Assembly: GCA_025175895.1 (NCBI GenBank)
Contig: CM045990.1
Coordinates: 57,041,704 to 57,105,703 of the forward strand
Direction of reading: 5' to 3'
DNA length: 64,000 nt
Source: Wurfbainia villosa
Taxonomy: Eukaryota > Streptophyta > Magnoliopsida > Zingiberales > Zingiberaceae
Shown here: positions 11,721-22,917 of the stretch, piece after piece
Layout: each line of letters starts with the position of its first letter
Position numbering within the stretch: position 1 is the stretch's first letter
Program-made: the position numbers and the translations under genes
The notes under the pieces: generated by a model
The model's input: only the letters and a program-made list of their open reading frames with translations
Database searches by the model: none
What the model was told of the DNA's origin: nothing

Positions 11721-13543
11721 TGTTGGGTTTTTCCGAGCCGCAAAAACCGCTTTTTGCATTGCGGAAACCTCGGAAGCCCCCGGCCACGGATCCGTGCGAA
11801 GAAGTATTAAAACAAAACATGTATGTGCTTGTATAAAAACCCTAGATCTACCTTAGATCTAAGAGATAAGAACGTTACCCTCGATGCGATGCCCTTCGCA
11901 AATCCCGCTCGTCCAAAAGTCCGTCGGAACTCGAGAGTGTCAAGTGCACACTCCTCTATGGTATCCACACAAGCAATAGGTGGAGAAAAAGACACTTGAG
12001 TGTGCTAGCACTCCTCTATGGTGTCTCGGCAAGATGAGGTTGGAGAGGGAGAGCTTGAGAGGAAAGGTTCCAAGGTTGAAGATGAAGTCAATTAGCCACC
12101 AAAAATCAATACTCCATCTAATGGAGTGGCCGGCCACTTCATGGAGGGGGTTACATGCATGCATGTAACTCCCATGACCCTTGATCTCCCTCATGATGTG
12201 GCATCAATTGACAAAGTCAATGATGATGTGGAGCATCATCATTGGTCGCCCATGCCAAGTCATCACCATGACATGGCATTTGGTCAAGTCAAACTTGACC
12301 TTTCATCTTCCCTCTCAAGTCAAGTCAAACTTGACCTCTAATCTCCCATGGTTGATCAAATCTAACCACTTGACTCAAGTCAATTTAATTTAATGAATCT
12401 TTATTCATTAATTTAAATTGATTTGATGAATCAAATCTCAATTAGACTCATTCAACACTTGAATCAACTTGAGTCTAACTCAATTAGTCTAATTTGGATT
12501 ACTCTTAATCCAATTTGGTTCATCCCATGAACCTAATCCTCATGGTTCATCATATGAACCTAATCTCCATCTAATTGCTCTTATGTGTGTGACCCTATAG
12601 GTTCTTGTAACGTTGGCAATGTCCCTAAACCGATTTAGGAACATAAGCAATGAGCGGTATCTAGCAACACATCATTGCTACCCAAGTTACAAGAATGTTG
12701 AGCTCCAACATCACCTTTGTGACTACTAATTGTGACTCTCACAATATGTGACAATGTCCTCTATCCTTGACATCTAGATTGACCAATCGAGGCATAGACC
12801 GTGTCATCCTCTACAATCTAAATCTTGAACTCCAAGTAGACTCACTCTAATCAAATGAGCTCAATATCTCATATTGACTCATTTGGGCATAACCATGCAC
12901 TTATTGGTCTCACTCTATCAAGAATATCGATGTCACCCCCGTCATATAGGAGGGATAGATCCCATCTACATCACTCACATCCCTCCGCATAATTCGTTAC
13001 ATACCCAGTAATCGCCTTTATAGTCCACCCATTTACGGGTGACGTTTGACGAAGCCAAAGTATGCAATTCATTATGTAGGGAACCATGGTGACTTCAGGT
13101 CTAAGGACTAATAGTCATACTAATAGCCACATGAGAAAGTATATGACACTCATATAACGATCCATGATACTTTCTCATGGCGGGTCATTCAGTATACATT
13201 CTCCAATGCATACCCATGTGTCAACTTGATATCTCATATCCATGACTTGTGAGATCAAGTCATCTTGTTGACCTACATGCTAGTCTCTACGCATTAACAT
13301 TGTCCCTGAATGTTAATACTCGACTAGGAATGATTAAGAGTAGTGTTCTCTATATCATCTCATTATCGATTCAACCAATCGATTGATATAGATAAGAACC
13401 TACTACTCAAGGACATTATTATATTTAGTTATTTGGCACCAATACAAGTAAATATAATAACCATGCCTTAATAAATAGGAATATGATACAATAAAGTCCA
13501 TGCAACAATCATCATATGATTGGCTCTAGGGCTTTCACTAACA
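11721..13543 (-). repeat. 5' LTR of ANG-B
   Basis: 1,823 bp, ends TGTTAG...CCCAACA on the minus strand. It pairs with 4497-6318. The solo LTR at 39540-41347 on the plus strand belongs to the same family but is more diverged. Confidence 0.95.
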
Positions 13544-13548
13544 ATGTA

Positions 13549-13715
13549 AACATATATAACATAACAATCATAACATGTAAACATACATAACATAAGCAAA
13601 CATAACATGTAACATATATAACATAACAATCATAACGTGTAAACATACATAACATAAGCAAACATAACATGTAACATATATAACATATAACATCATAACA
13701 TGAGCAGACATAACA
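13549..13715. repeat. 33 bp AT-rich tandem repeats (right half)
   Basis: This continues the array interrupted at 4496. The units (GTAAACATATATAACATAAC, CATAACATAAGCAAACATAA) alternate in a longer period of about 66 bp. Part of the GYP-T 5' LTR. Confidence 0.8.
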
Positions 13716-13849
13716 TAACGGTATATGCAGGATGCTCTTCGAAAACATATATCATAGGTATTTGAACATAACTCTCAACATATTGGGCCCGACATTGTAC
13801 CACATCATCATCATCATAGCGTGCATCCCTAAATAGACCCGAGGTAGCT

Positions 13850-14095
13850 AATCTCGAACCTACTAGGTTACTAGGCCCGATCTTAGTCCGTCGACCTAGG
13901 GGCCATCATCATAACATAGAAGCCCATCCTAGGCCCGATCTTAGTCCGTCGGCCTAGGGCATCTTGGAGCCCATCCCGTACTAGGTCCGTACTATGACCG
14001 TCGACCTAGGGGCAATCATAACATAGAAGCCCATCCTAGGCCTGATCTAAGTCCGTCGGCCTAGGGAAACTTAGGAGCCCATCCCTTTGGACCTT
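13850..14095. repeat. Imperfect repeats around CCGTCGRCCTAGGG
   Basis: Four copies of a segment built on AGGCCCGATCTTAGTCCGTC and GGCCTAGGG, each followed by 'agcccatcc', lie 50-65 bp apart. They are part of the GYP-T LTR. Each core contains the palindrome CCTAGG. Confidence 0.8.
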
Positions 14096-14099
14096 GTTA

Positions 14100-16782
14100 G
14101 GGTCCTGGTACAAGCCATATACATGCTTCTTATCATAACATATCATATTTCATTTCACAAACATATCATATTCCTTATCATGGCATATCATGTTTTTCTT
14201 CTTCATATCATAACATACTTCTTCTTCATAACATATCATATGGATTTCATAACATATCATATGGCTTTCATAACATATTTCTTCTTCATAACATATCATT
14301 CACCATAACATATTTCTTCTTCATAAAATATCATATTCTTTTCATGCATATCATGTTCCTTCTTTATAAAACATCATACATTCATACAATTACGAGGTAA
14401 TAAGCATAAAATGATCACAACATCACACACATATAAGCATGGCATAAGGTATAAACATCATGAACAAGTATACATGGAATGACCTAAACTTCATGGAGTT
14501 CTATCAAAGTTTTAAACACCAAACAACTTATATATGGTCTAACTAACCACATGTTAGTTCTTACATAAAGCATGGCATGGGAGGGCACTTAGGGTTTTAA
14601 TTAAACCTTGGCCGAATGGGTTTAAAGGACATGAGGCTCAACCACTTAACTCTAGGTTAACAAACAACATGTTACCTTCATCTAACATCAAAAGTCATCA
14701 TGAACTCAATCAAACATGGCATAGAAACATATTAGGGGTCTTTGCCGAATGGTTCAAAGGCTTAAGGTTCATCCACTTAAATCTAGGTTAACCAAACAAC
14801 ATGTTATCTTCATTTACCATCAAAATATAGCATGAACTTATCTATAGCATGGCATAGAACATGTTATCTTCTTTTAACATCAAACATGGCATAAACTCAT
14901 TTAAAACCTAGCATAGAGCATGTTATCTTCATCTAACACCAAAAGTCATTATGAACTCATGCAAAACATAGCATAGAAGACACCTTAGGGGTCTCGATGG
15001 ACTTGGCCAAATGGTTCAAAGGGCCTAAAGGTTCATCCACTTAAACCAAGGTTAACAAACAACATGTTATCTTCATTTACCATCAAAACATAGCATGGAC
15101 TTATCTATAACATAGCATAGAACATATTATCTTCTTCTAACATCAAACATGGGATGAACTCATTTAAAACCTAGCATAGAACATGTTATCTTCATCTAGC
15201 ATCAAAACTTAGCATAAGCTCATCTAAACATGGCATAAAAGAACACACATAGGGGTCTAAAGTGGCTTGGCCGAATGGTCCAAGGCTTAGAAGTTCATCC
15301 ACTTAAATCTAGGTTAACCAAACATCATGTTATCTTCTTTTACTATCAAAACATAGCATGAACTTGCCTATAGAATGGCATAAAAGAACATATAGGGGTT
15401 TAGAGTGGCTTGGCCGAATGGTTTTAAAGGTCATAAAAGTTCAAACACTTAACCTAATTCATCTAGCATCCTATCTTCATCATGTTCATACAAGATATGG
15501 CATGGATCTTCATGGAAAAACTCAAACAAGGTCTTGGCCGAATGGTTTCAAGAGGATTAACACAAATACATCAATCAAAAACTACTTGTACGCAGGTGAG
15601 GGGGATACTTACCTATAAATCTAAACACACCTATATAATCTGATAAAAACATATTCTTTATCATTTATCAAACATTTAACATGATCATACTCCCAAAACT
15701 CATATAGGAAGCCTCTCAAGACATGCAATCATGCTCTTTGTCCCCAAAACTTATAGGGGAAGCATCTTTGCGATCTTATGTCTTTCTTCAACATGAAATA
15801 TACTTAAAATACCTAAAAATATAATAAAAATAATCTAGACAGAACATATAAATTCGAATAAAACATGGTGATAGAAGTTAAATGGGCATATTAAAGAGTT
15901 ACTTATGCTATAGGTGAAAGATAGCATCTTTGTGATCTTTGATCTTGCTTAAAAAGACATATACCTTAATTGTAAATCTGATCACACACATATATCATCT
16001 GATCCAAACATATAATCTTCAAAACATAGAAAAATAAGTTATATAAAACAATCGAAGAGCTACTTGTACTGCAGGTGAGAGATACTTACATCCTCTCGCT
16101 ATCGTACTAGTTTACCGCTAGGGTTTTTAGGAGATGAAGACCTTCCCTTGTTCCTTAGCCTTAGGAGTGATCCTCTAGCATATACTAAGCCTTTGTATCC
16201 CCTTGAAACCCTCTCAAAAACACCAAACAAGGGCATTAGGGTCTCGGTGAAGGAGGAAGGAGGAGGGAACATTTCGGTGGAGTTGGATCTTCTAGCAATA
16301 CTAAGACTTGTGGGAACTCCTCTTGGAAAACCCCTCTTGAGAATCCCTACACAAGAAACCCTAGAGCTTGGGATGAAAAAGGGAGGAAGGGGAATGAGAA
16401 ATTCGGCCAAGGATGAGGAAGAAGGAGAATGAAGAAGGAAAGTGGGATTTTACTTCCTCTCTTCTCTTAATTCTCCTCTTTAATACCTAGGGAATGAACA
16501 CTCTTCATCCTTTCATGGGGGGATGAACCAACTCTTCATCTTCCCATCTATATTCTTTGTATATTCTTTATATATCTTATCCATGAATCATCCTATGGTC
16601 TTGTACATTCTTTATATATCTTATCCATGAATCATCCTAGGGTCTAGTGGTGTCAAGGCTACCTCCCTGTTAGGAGGTTCATGGTTCAAATCCTACCTAT
16701 AACCATCTCTTATTTTAAACCTTTTATAGCGTTAAAACCCATATAATTAATTTGCATAGTTTAGAATTTTACGGGCATTACA
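14100..16782 (-). repeat. Distal GYP-T LTR with recurring microrepeats
   Basis: Bases 14120-14400 are CATAACATATCAT-type low-complexity repeats. Bases 14570-15560 contain at least six copies of TGGCCGAATGG, alternating with ATGTTATCTTCATCTA units. Bases 16099-16432 carry overlapping open frames on both strands that also occur in the other LTR. The segment 14793-16782 is the homologue of 872-2871 and shows the empty site (CAAAC, 14793-14797) for the copia LTR at 1-871. The minus-strand start TGTAATGCCCG at 16782 is followed by AGATA (16783-16787), the expected right target duplication; its partner is outside the window. Confidence 0.85.
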
Positions 16783-17996
16783 AGATACATGTGAGATGCT
16801 ATGATATGAGTTGAGTTCAAGGTGCATAGTTTTTGCATCTAGATGAACTAAAACTCATCTAATTTTAATAGTGGATCATTGGGAAAGCTTGTGTACAAGT
16901 CATGTACATAGAGCCCAAGGAATATTATCAAAAATAAGGTTTTGAAAACATTTTAAAATCATTTTATAAAACCTTGGTGAAGCCTATCTTTTGATAGCAA
17001 TCACCATTGATGAGATTGATACAAAGTGAGCTAAAACACTTAAGTTGTTCTTCACTTTCGAATTTTGTATCAATTTTGGTATTTTATGGGTAAAATAATT
17101 TTCAAATATTTTTCACCCATTGTATTGACTATATGTAATATACGTATGAATTTTCAGGATTTTTCAAAATACGTAGAATTACTTATGACTTTTCAAAATT
17201 CGATTCTGATAGCTGAAATTCGAGAATTTAATATCACCGACCGCCTTTGGTCATAATGATCGATGTGAGTGGCAATGATCGACATCGTAAGTAGTTGATC
17301 ATTGCTAATTTCGGGAAAAACAAGGTTGTTTAGCCCGTGTTCAGCTATGGTAAAGGTTCCTAATCACTCCTAACCCTAGGATATGCTTTGGAAAGCATTA
17401 GAAAGGGTGAAAATCCATTGAATATGGATTAGGAGAGGTGTTAGGGTAATGTATCAAATTTAAGGTGAGGAGAGTTCATGTTTGAACTTAGAACCTTAAT
17501 TTTGATGGTTTAGAGTTCCTATTAGCTTAGGGACTTCCCAAGGACATTGTTGGTGCAATGGTCAAGGGGGAGCAAGTCTTTAGGGGGAGTTATCCATCTT
17601 GGGATGATGGATGTGTTTCTCTTCTTGAAGGAGGAGAAGTTATTGTGAAGTATCATCAATTGGGAAAATTGATGGGATATTAAGAAACCCAATTTGAAAA
17701 TTGGGAGAAAGTATAGGATTGCCTCTCTTGAGTGATATGGGACTTATCACTAGGAAAATGGTAGGCATCCTAGGTATTTTTAGACCAAGGGGGAGATTGT
17801 AAGATCTCATTGGGACATGAGACATTGACCTCCTTGGAGAGATAACCTTTTTGATGTTAGTCAAAAAGGGGGAGAATGTTTGGGGGAGAAGTTTCAGAGA
17901 ATGTTTGGGATTACCAATTTGGGATAATTGGTAAGGAAATTTGAGTTAGGGGCCTAACTCAAGGTTTGTTTTGTCAAACATCAAAAAGGAGGAGAT
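16783..17996 (+). mobile_element. Sirevirus-like 3' interior with multiple polypurine tracts
   Basis: This is non-coding sequence directly upstream of an LTR start at 17997. It carries a series of GGGGGAG-type purine tracts near 17566, 17582, 17786, 17868, 17881 and a last GGAGGAGATTG at 17987. Several polypurine tracts before the 3' LTR, and an LTR beginning TGTTGGTGCAAT, are typical of Sireviruses (SIRE/Maximus copia). No pol sequence is left in the window; the upstream part is replaced by GYP-T at 16782. Bases 16783-17560 show no readable protein. Confidence 0.75.
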
Positions 17997-18875
17997 TGTT
18001 GGTGCAATCGGCCCAGGTCACGATTGACCAGACTCGAGTTTGACTTGAGTGATGTTTTGATGTTTGACATAGTATGTTTGACATAGTATGTTTGACATTG
18101 ATGTTTGACATTGATGTCGGTTAATATTTTGGGGAGATTGTTTATACAATCGACCCAGGTTATAATTGACCAGACTCGAGTTTGACTCGAGGGAGTCTTT
18201 GATGGTTGACTAAGGCGAGTTTGACTCGAGGGAGTCTTTGATGGTTGACTAAGGATTGACCATGTGATTATAGGAAAGTCCAAGCATAGGTCTTGGCAAG
18301 GTAAAGTCCAAGTCATGGGTTCTTGGCATGGAAAGTCCAACATGGGTCTTGGCATGGAAAGTCCAACATGGGTTGGCAAGGCAAAGTCCAAGCATGGGTC
18401 TTGGCATGGAAAGTCCAACATGGGTTGGCAAGGGAAAGTCCAAGCTTGAGTCTTGGCATTTGAGAAGTCCAAGGGGTTTGATATTGGCGGCGTAAAATCC
18501 AAGCGGAGTCTTGGCGGCATAAGTCCAATGTACCTTGGTGGTGTAGACACCGTTAGCATGACATAGCCGATGGAAGCACCTGAAGGCTAGCGCGATGGAT
18601 GAACAAGTCATGGATGACTTGGTGGGATCCGAGAGGCGTAAGGCTGATGGAGGTGGCTAGAAGGCTTAGGTCTAGGCTAAAGGTGGTCTAGCAAGTATGG
18701 GGACACCATACTTGGGTTAAAACCTCATCTTTGAGGTTGGCAATCGACTGGCATTATGGCCGGTTCGACTGCCGTGAGTTGACTTGAGTTCGACTGTCGT
18801 TTAAGAGATGAAATGAAGCAATGATCATTATCGAGCAATGATCGATGTCGACGGCAAACCGCCAAGGGATGGCAA
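17997..18875 (+). mobile_element. Sirevirus-like 3' LTR, first part
   Basis: Starts TGTTGGTGCAATCGGCCCAG right after the purine tract. It contains the direct repeat GACTCGAGTTTGACTYGAG (18032, 18174, 18212) and a block at 18280-18440 with AGTCCAACATGGGTYTTGGCA repeated about six times. It is interrupted near 18876 by ANG-A and resumes at 27817. Both halves carry GCAATCGACTG/CAGTCGACTG motifs, which supports joining them. Confidence 0.75.
18284..18470. repeat. Short tandem repeats (AGTCCAAcATGGGTCTTGGCA)
   Basis: Six to seven imperfect units of about 22-26 bp, each with AAGTCCAA, CATGGGT and TTGGCA. They generate the repetitive minus-strand translation (LANPCWTFHAK-like) seen in three frames, which is an artefact of the repeat and not a protein. 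They lie within the Sirevirus-like LTR. Confidence 0.88.
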
Positions 18876-18879
18876 TGAT

Positions 18880-20777
18880 TGTCGATAGCCCTAGAACCAA
18901 TCATGTGATGGTTGAATAGGGAACATTTTGTATCATATTCTATAAAGGCAAAGGATTGGTTATTATATTTAAGTCTTGCTTGTGCCAGCTAAATTAAATA
19001 TAGTAATGCCCTAGAAAAGTAGGTTCTTGTCTACAGCACATCAATTGGCAGAATTGATTATGAGAGGCTGTAGAGAACACTTTCTAAATGTTCCTAGTCA
19101 AGTATTAATATGCAAGGGCAATATTAATACATAAAGACTAGCATGTAGGTCAATTGATGACTTGATCTCACAAGTCATGGATATATGATATCAAGTTGAC
19201 ACATGGGTATATAGTGGAGAATATATACTGAACTGACCCGCCATGAGAAAGTTTCATGGATCGTTATATGAGTGTCATAAACTTTCTCATGTGACTATTG
19301 GTATGAATAGTCCTCAGACCTGAAGTCACTACGGTTCCCTACATAAGGAGTTATGTACTTTGGTATCGTCAAACGTCACCCGTAACAAGGTGGACCATAA
19401 AGGCGATTACTGGGTATATAACAAATTATGCGGAGGGATGTGAGTGATGTAGATGGGATCTATCCCTCTCATATGACGAGAGTGATATCGGTGGGCCCCT
19501 TGATTGAGTAGAACTACTAAAATGCATGACCATGCTCGAATGAGTCAATATGAGATATTGAGCTCATTTGTTTGAGTTAGTTTACTCAGGGATCAAGAAA
19601 CACATAGATTGATCGAGGATGACACGGTCTATGCCTCATTGATCAATCTGATATCAAGGATAGAAGGACACGGTCATATATTATAGTAGTCACGGAAAGG
19701 TTAGTCTGATCTTGACTTATCTCGTAACTTGGGTAGCAATGATGTATTGCTAGATGCCGCTCATTGCTTGTGTATCTAAAAGAGTTTAGATCCACTGCCA
19801 ACGTTATGAGAGCCTATAGGGTCACACACAAAGAGCATGATAATTAGAGGAATTAGAGTATTCTAGTTTGACTAGAATAATTTGGGAATAAGCTTAAGTA
19901 CAAAATGTTTTTTGGACTTTAAGCTTAATGAGAATTTTAGCTAATTGATTTAATGAGATTAATTCAATATGTTACCTTATTGATTTAATAAGATTAATTC
20001 AATATGATAACATAAGCTTAATTGAATTAATAAGATTAATTCAATATGATTGAATTAATAAAGATTAATTCAATATGATAACATAAGCTTAATTGAATTA
20101 ATAAGATTAATTCAACATGCATGAATGCCACATAAGAATGCCACATAAGCATGCCACATAAGCATGCCACCTAAGCATCCACCTAAGCTAGTTAAGGTGG
20201 AAGGAAACAAAATGGTTTTGTCTCCTTAAGTGGCCGTCCAAACAAGGATATGTCTCAATGCAATGGATTGCATTGAATGTGTGGAGGTGAAAGGTTTTTC
20301 CAACCCTATAAAGACACCTCAAGTGGCCGCCAAAAGAGGGCATTGGCTTTGTTGGTGGAAGCTGGTTGTGTTGTTGTGGTTGTGAGAGAGCTTGGAAGCT
20401 TTGGTTGTGTGGGTTTGTGAGTGTAGGCTAGCAAGAAGAGAGTCTTCTTCTTCCCTTCTCTTTTTCCCTAGCTTCCTCTCCTTTAGGGACTTCTCTAGCA
20501 AGAAGTAAAGGAGAGCTCCTCTAGTTTTCTTTTGTGAGACAAGAGCTTGCTCGTGTGGATACATATAGAGGCACAGACATTTGAACGTGCTAAAAGATCC
20601 AACACATCCAAGGAAAAGCGGGATTGCAAAGGGCACGCAACAAAGGTAATCCTCTCCTATAAGATAGGCTTGGTTTAGAGAAATTTATTTTATACGAGTT
20701 TGCTTTCGCATGGATCACTTGGAAGGGATCCTAATTTTTCCGTTAGCATATGCCATTTGGCATAAAGAATTCTAACA
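18880..20777 (+). repeat. 5' LTR of ANG-A
   Basis: Matches 25897-27816 with scattered substitutions and several small deletions in the 20280-20500 section. The first roughly ten bases do not match the 3' LTR. It ends TTCTAACA before the primer site. It includes AT-rich TTAATTCAATATGAT repeats at 19960-20120. Confidence 0.9.
20307..20313 (+). promoter_or_regulatory. TATA-box candidate in 5' LTR of ANG-A
   Basis: CCAACCCTATAAAGACACC lies about 470 bases before the LTR end. The 3' LTR has the longer CTATAAAAGACACC at the same place (27329-27336). Its position fits an LTR promoter; the 5' copy has lost one A. Confidence 0.6.
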
Positions 20778-20778
20778 G

Positions 20779-20792
20779 TGGTATCAGAGCCA
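20779..20792 (+). other. Primer-binding site of ANG-A
   Basis: TGGTATCAGAGCCA, one base after the LTR end, a perfect match to initiator-Met tRNA. Confidence 0.93.
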
Positions 20793-21958
20793 CTTATGAA
20801 AGATCGTATAAAATAGGTTTTCTCTATTTTATATGTGATATAAGTAGGATAAATTTTATTATGAGTTGATAATTGCATTAGCAATTGTCAAACATAATAA
20901 AATATCCAATGTCTTTAAAAGTTAAAATGACATGGTGCATGGTTATGGCCTAGTCCCAAAAGATTTGTGAATGTGTGTGTGTTGTAATTTTTAAATACGG
21001 CTGCGTGTCTTCCTCCTACAATTCTTGTTGTAAAATTAGTTTTAGACTCGAATGTAACTCGAGTATTTCTCCTTTTGTAATGTACAAAACAAAGATGGAG
21101 GGTCCATTGGAAGATGAGGTTACAAGGAGGAAGTCAACACACAAGACAACCAAAAGGAAGCACTTAGGAGAAGATGCTATCCCTAGGTTGACCAATCAAT
21201 CTTTTCATTGGCTTGAGAAGATTGTAGAATAAGGGCCATAACCATGACACGCTTAGTTTAATATGTATGTGATGCATGTTAGTTTAGCTTGTATGTGATG
21301 CATGATTAGTTTAGCTTATATGTGATGTATGCTAATATGTATATGATACATGTTTATTTCTTAATAAGTCTAAACGATATGCCTACCAAAGTTGGTACTC
21401 ACTACTTCCTCGATCATTTGTTATTGGGTTTGCCAAAGCAAAGCAATGCATTTTATCTTGGAGGGGTGCGAGTGGACAATCGTGATGTCCCGCTATCGAT
21501 CTTGGTTAAGACTTAATTAAGTGTTTTCTTAATTGGTTAATAAAGTAGAGGCATATATTAGCTTTGAACATAAGTGTTAACATTAGTTTTGTGTTATTTC
21601 CGAACATCAGCTTTGTCTTAGAAGTGGTCGTTGCTCCGATATCCAAGAAGGCCCCTGTGCCTCTCGCCACGGACTGGAAGTCAGTTTAGGAATAAACACT
21701 AAACTAATCTAAAACTTAAACAAAGCTATTAAAGAGTTACATCAGATGTAATTGGCAAAAGATTGCCTACCTAATTATACTACGTCTTGGGCGATTAGCC
21801 AAAGCTAACTCAAGGCAATTATGATGTGGATCTTTATCCCATATAAATTTATAGCTAAATAGTAGCTATGAGAATTTAGTAGAGCCTCATTTAATTAAAG
21901 GCCTAATTAAATGATTTAGGTATGATACTTAAACTTTGCATTTTAATGTTGTAGATCA
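20793..21958 (+). other. Untranslated leader of ANG-A
   Basis: Non-coding leader equivalent to 10083-11705 in ANG-B. It includes four GTATGTGATGCATG-type repeats (21260-21352). The 85-codon frame at 20975-21232 falls in a block shared with ANG-B (TTTAGACTCGAATGTAACTC) but is not intact there, so I do not call it a gene. Confidence 0.75.
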
Positions 21959-22650
21959 CCATGTCATCTAACACGACACACCCCTCGACTTGCGATCTGT
22001 CCTTGAGAAGGACAAGCTCAATGGAGCAAACTTTCTTGGTATATGGGAACTTGAGATTATCATAAGCAAAGAACGCATAAACTATATGTCCTAGAACAGT
22101 CTACCTCAAATACGCCCCTCACGGCCACTCGTCTTTGAAAAGGATGCTTATAAGAAGCATCAAGATGGCATTAGATGTGTCATGTCTTATGCTTGCCACC
22201 ATGAACTCTGAGCTCCAGAAGCAACATGAGAACATGGATGCCTATGATATGGTTGAGCACTTGAAACAACTATTTCAAGGACAAGCTAGGCACGAGCGTT
22301 TTGAAGTGTCTAAGGCTCTTTTTGCATGCAAGATGCAAGAAGGAACACCTGTAGGAACTCACGTACTCAAAATGATTGGGTACGTTGAGAACCTTGAAAG
22401 ACTAGGTTTTCCAGAGCCAAGAATTGGCAACCGATGTTATCCTGCAATGTCGTTCTTAGGAAGCATACAATCAATTCATGAATTATAACATGAATGAAAT
22501 TGATAAACCTTTGCACTGAGATTCTCGGCATGTTAAGAAGCTATTGAACCAAATCTCAAGAAGAAAGTTAGTAATGTACTAATGGTCAAGAAGGACAAAG
22601 GTAAGCAAAGGCAAGGGTAAGACCAAGCCAAAGGCAAGGCCAATTCATCC
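21959..22650 (+). pseudogene. Gag remnant of ANG-A
   Basis: The frame LRSVLEKDKLNGANFLG near 21998-22050 marks the Gag N-terminus, but the ATG at 21961 is out of frame with it. A later 117-codon frame (22135-22488) reads DVSCLMLATMNSELQKQHEN, FQGQARHERFEVSKALFACK and VGTHVLKMIGYVENLERLGF. This is the capsid core shared by Angela-like elements. It ends by frameshift before the MNYNMNEIDK-type block (about 22480-22515). At least two frameshifts prevent a full Gag. Confidence 0.85.
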
Positions 22651-22917
22651 ACTTCAAAGGGTAAAGGTAAAGTACCTAAGGAAGGGACGCTTCCATTCGG
22701 TGAGATCGACACCGGAAGCGGAATCGCAAAGTCTACCTTGAGGAAGTAAAGAACAAGAGAAGTGGGACTTACTCGGTATACACGTTATAGAAGTTAATCT
22801 ATCTATTTCTTCTACATGGGTATTAGATAGGGATGTGCATCTCACATTTGTACTAATGTGCGGGACCGAGAAATAGTAGAATAATGGCAAAGGGTGAAGT
22901 GGACCTACGAGTAGGCA
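22651..22917 (+). pseudogene. Nucleocapsid knuckle and protease remnant (ANG-A)
   Basis: The CCHC zinc knuckle expected before VYLEEVK is unrecognisable in any single frame: a Cys-Phe-His start is followed by a shift, and the last Cys codon reads Arg. The protease motif survives only as a disrupted VLD...CASHICTNV (about 22818-22860), with an indel at the DTG triad. The element therefore lacks a working protease although its downstream frame is long. Confidence 0.75.

Larger units (their letters stand above)
4497..13543 (-). mobile_element. Angela-like copia ANG-B, full length, decayed
   Basis: This is a 9,047 bp element with LTRs at 4497-6318 (3') and 11721-13543 (5'), flanked by the direct repeat ATGTA (4492-4496 and 13544-13548). 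In minus orientation the LTR starts TGTTAGTGAAAGCCC and ends AACCCAACA. Inside lie a Met-tRNA primer site, gag, protease, integrase, reverse transcriptase and RNase H fragments, and a polypurine tract, in the order usual for copia (integrase before reverse transcriptase). Protein fragments resemble the BARE/Angela lineage. All genes carry frameshifts or stops, so it could move only with help from other copies. It is inserted in the 5' LTR of GYP-T. Confidence 0.95.
3882..16782 (-). mobile_element. 5' LTR of GYP-T, split by copia ANG-B
   Basis: With the ANG-B insertion (4497-13543 and one 5 bp duplication) removed, the LTR is 3882-4496 plus 13549-16782, about 3.85 kb. Its minus-strand start TGTAATGCCCG (16782) and end CGGGCGTGACA (3882) are near-perfect inverted terminal repeats. 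An initiator-Met primer site follows. The right-hand part matches 872-2871 closely. LTRs this long fit the Tekay/Del chromovirus group. No protein-coding gene is credible inside; the sequence is AT-rich and internally repetitive. Confidence 0.85.

Noticed and set aside
17981..18611. Minus-strand Cys/Pro-rich frames (192, 120 and 71 codons)
   Set aside because: All come from translating the AGTCCAACATGGGTCTTGGCA repeats in three frames.
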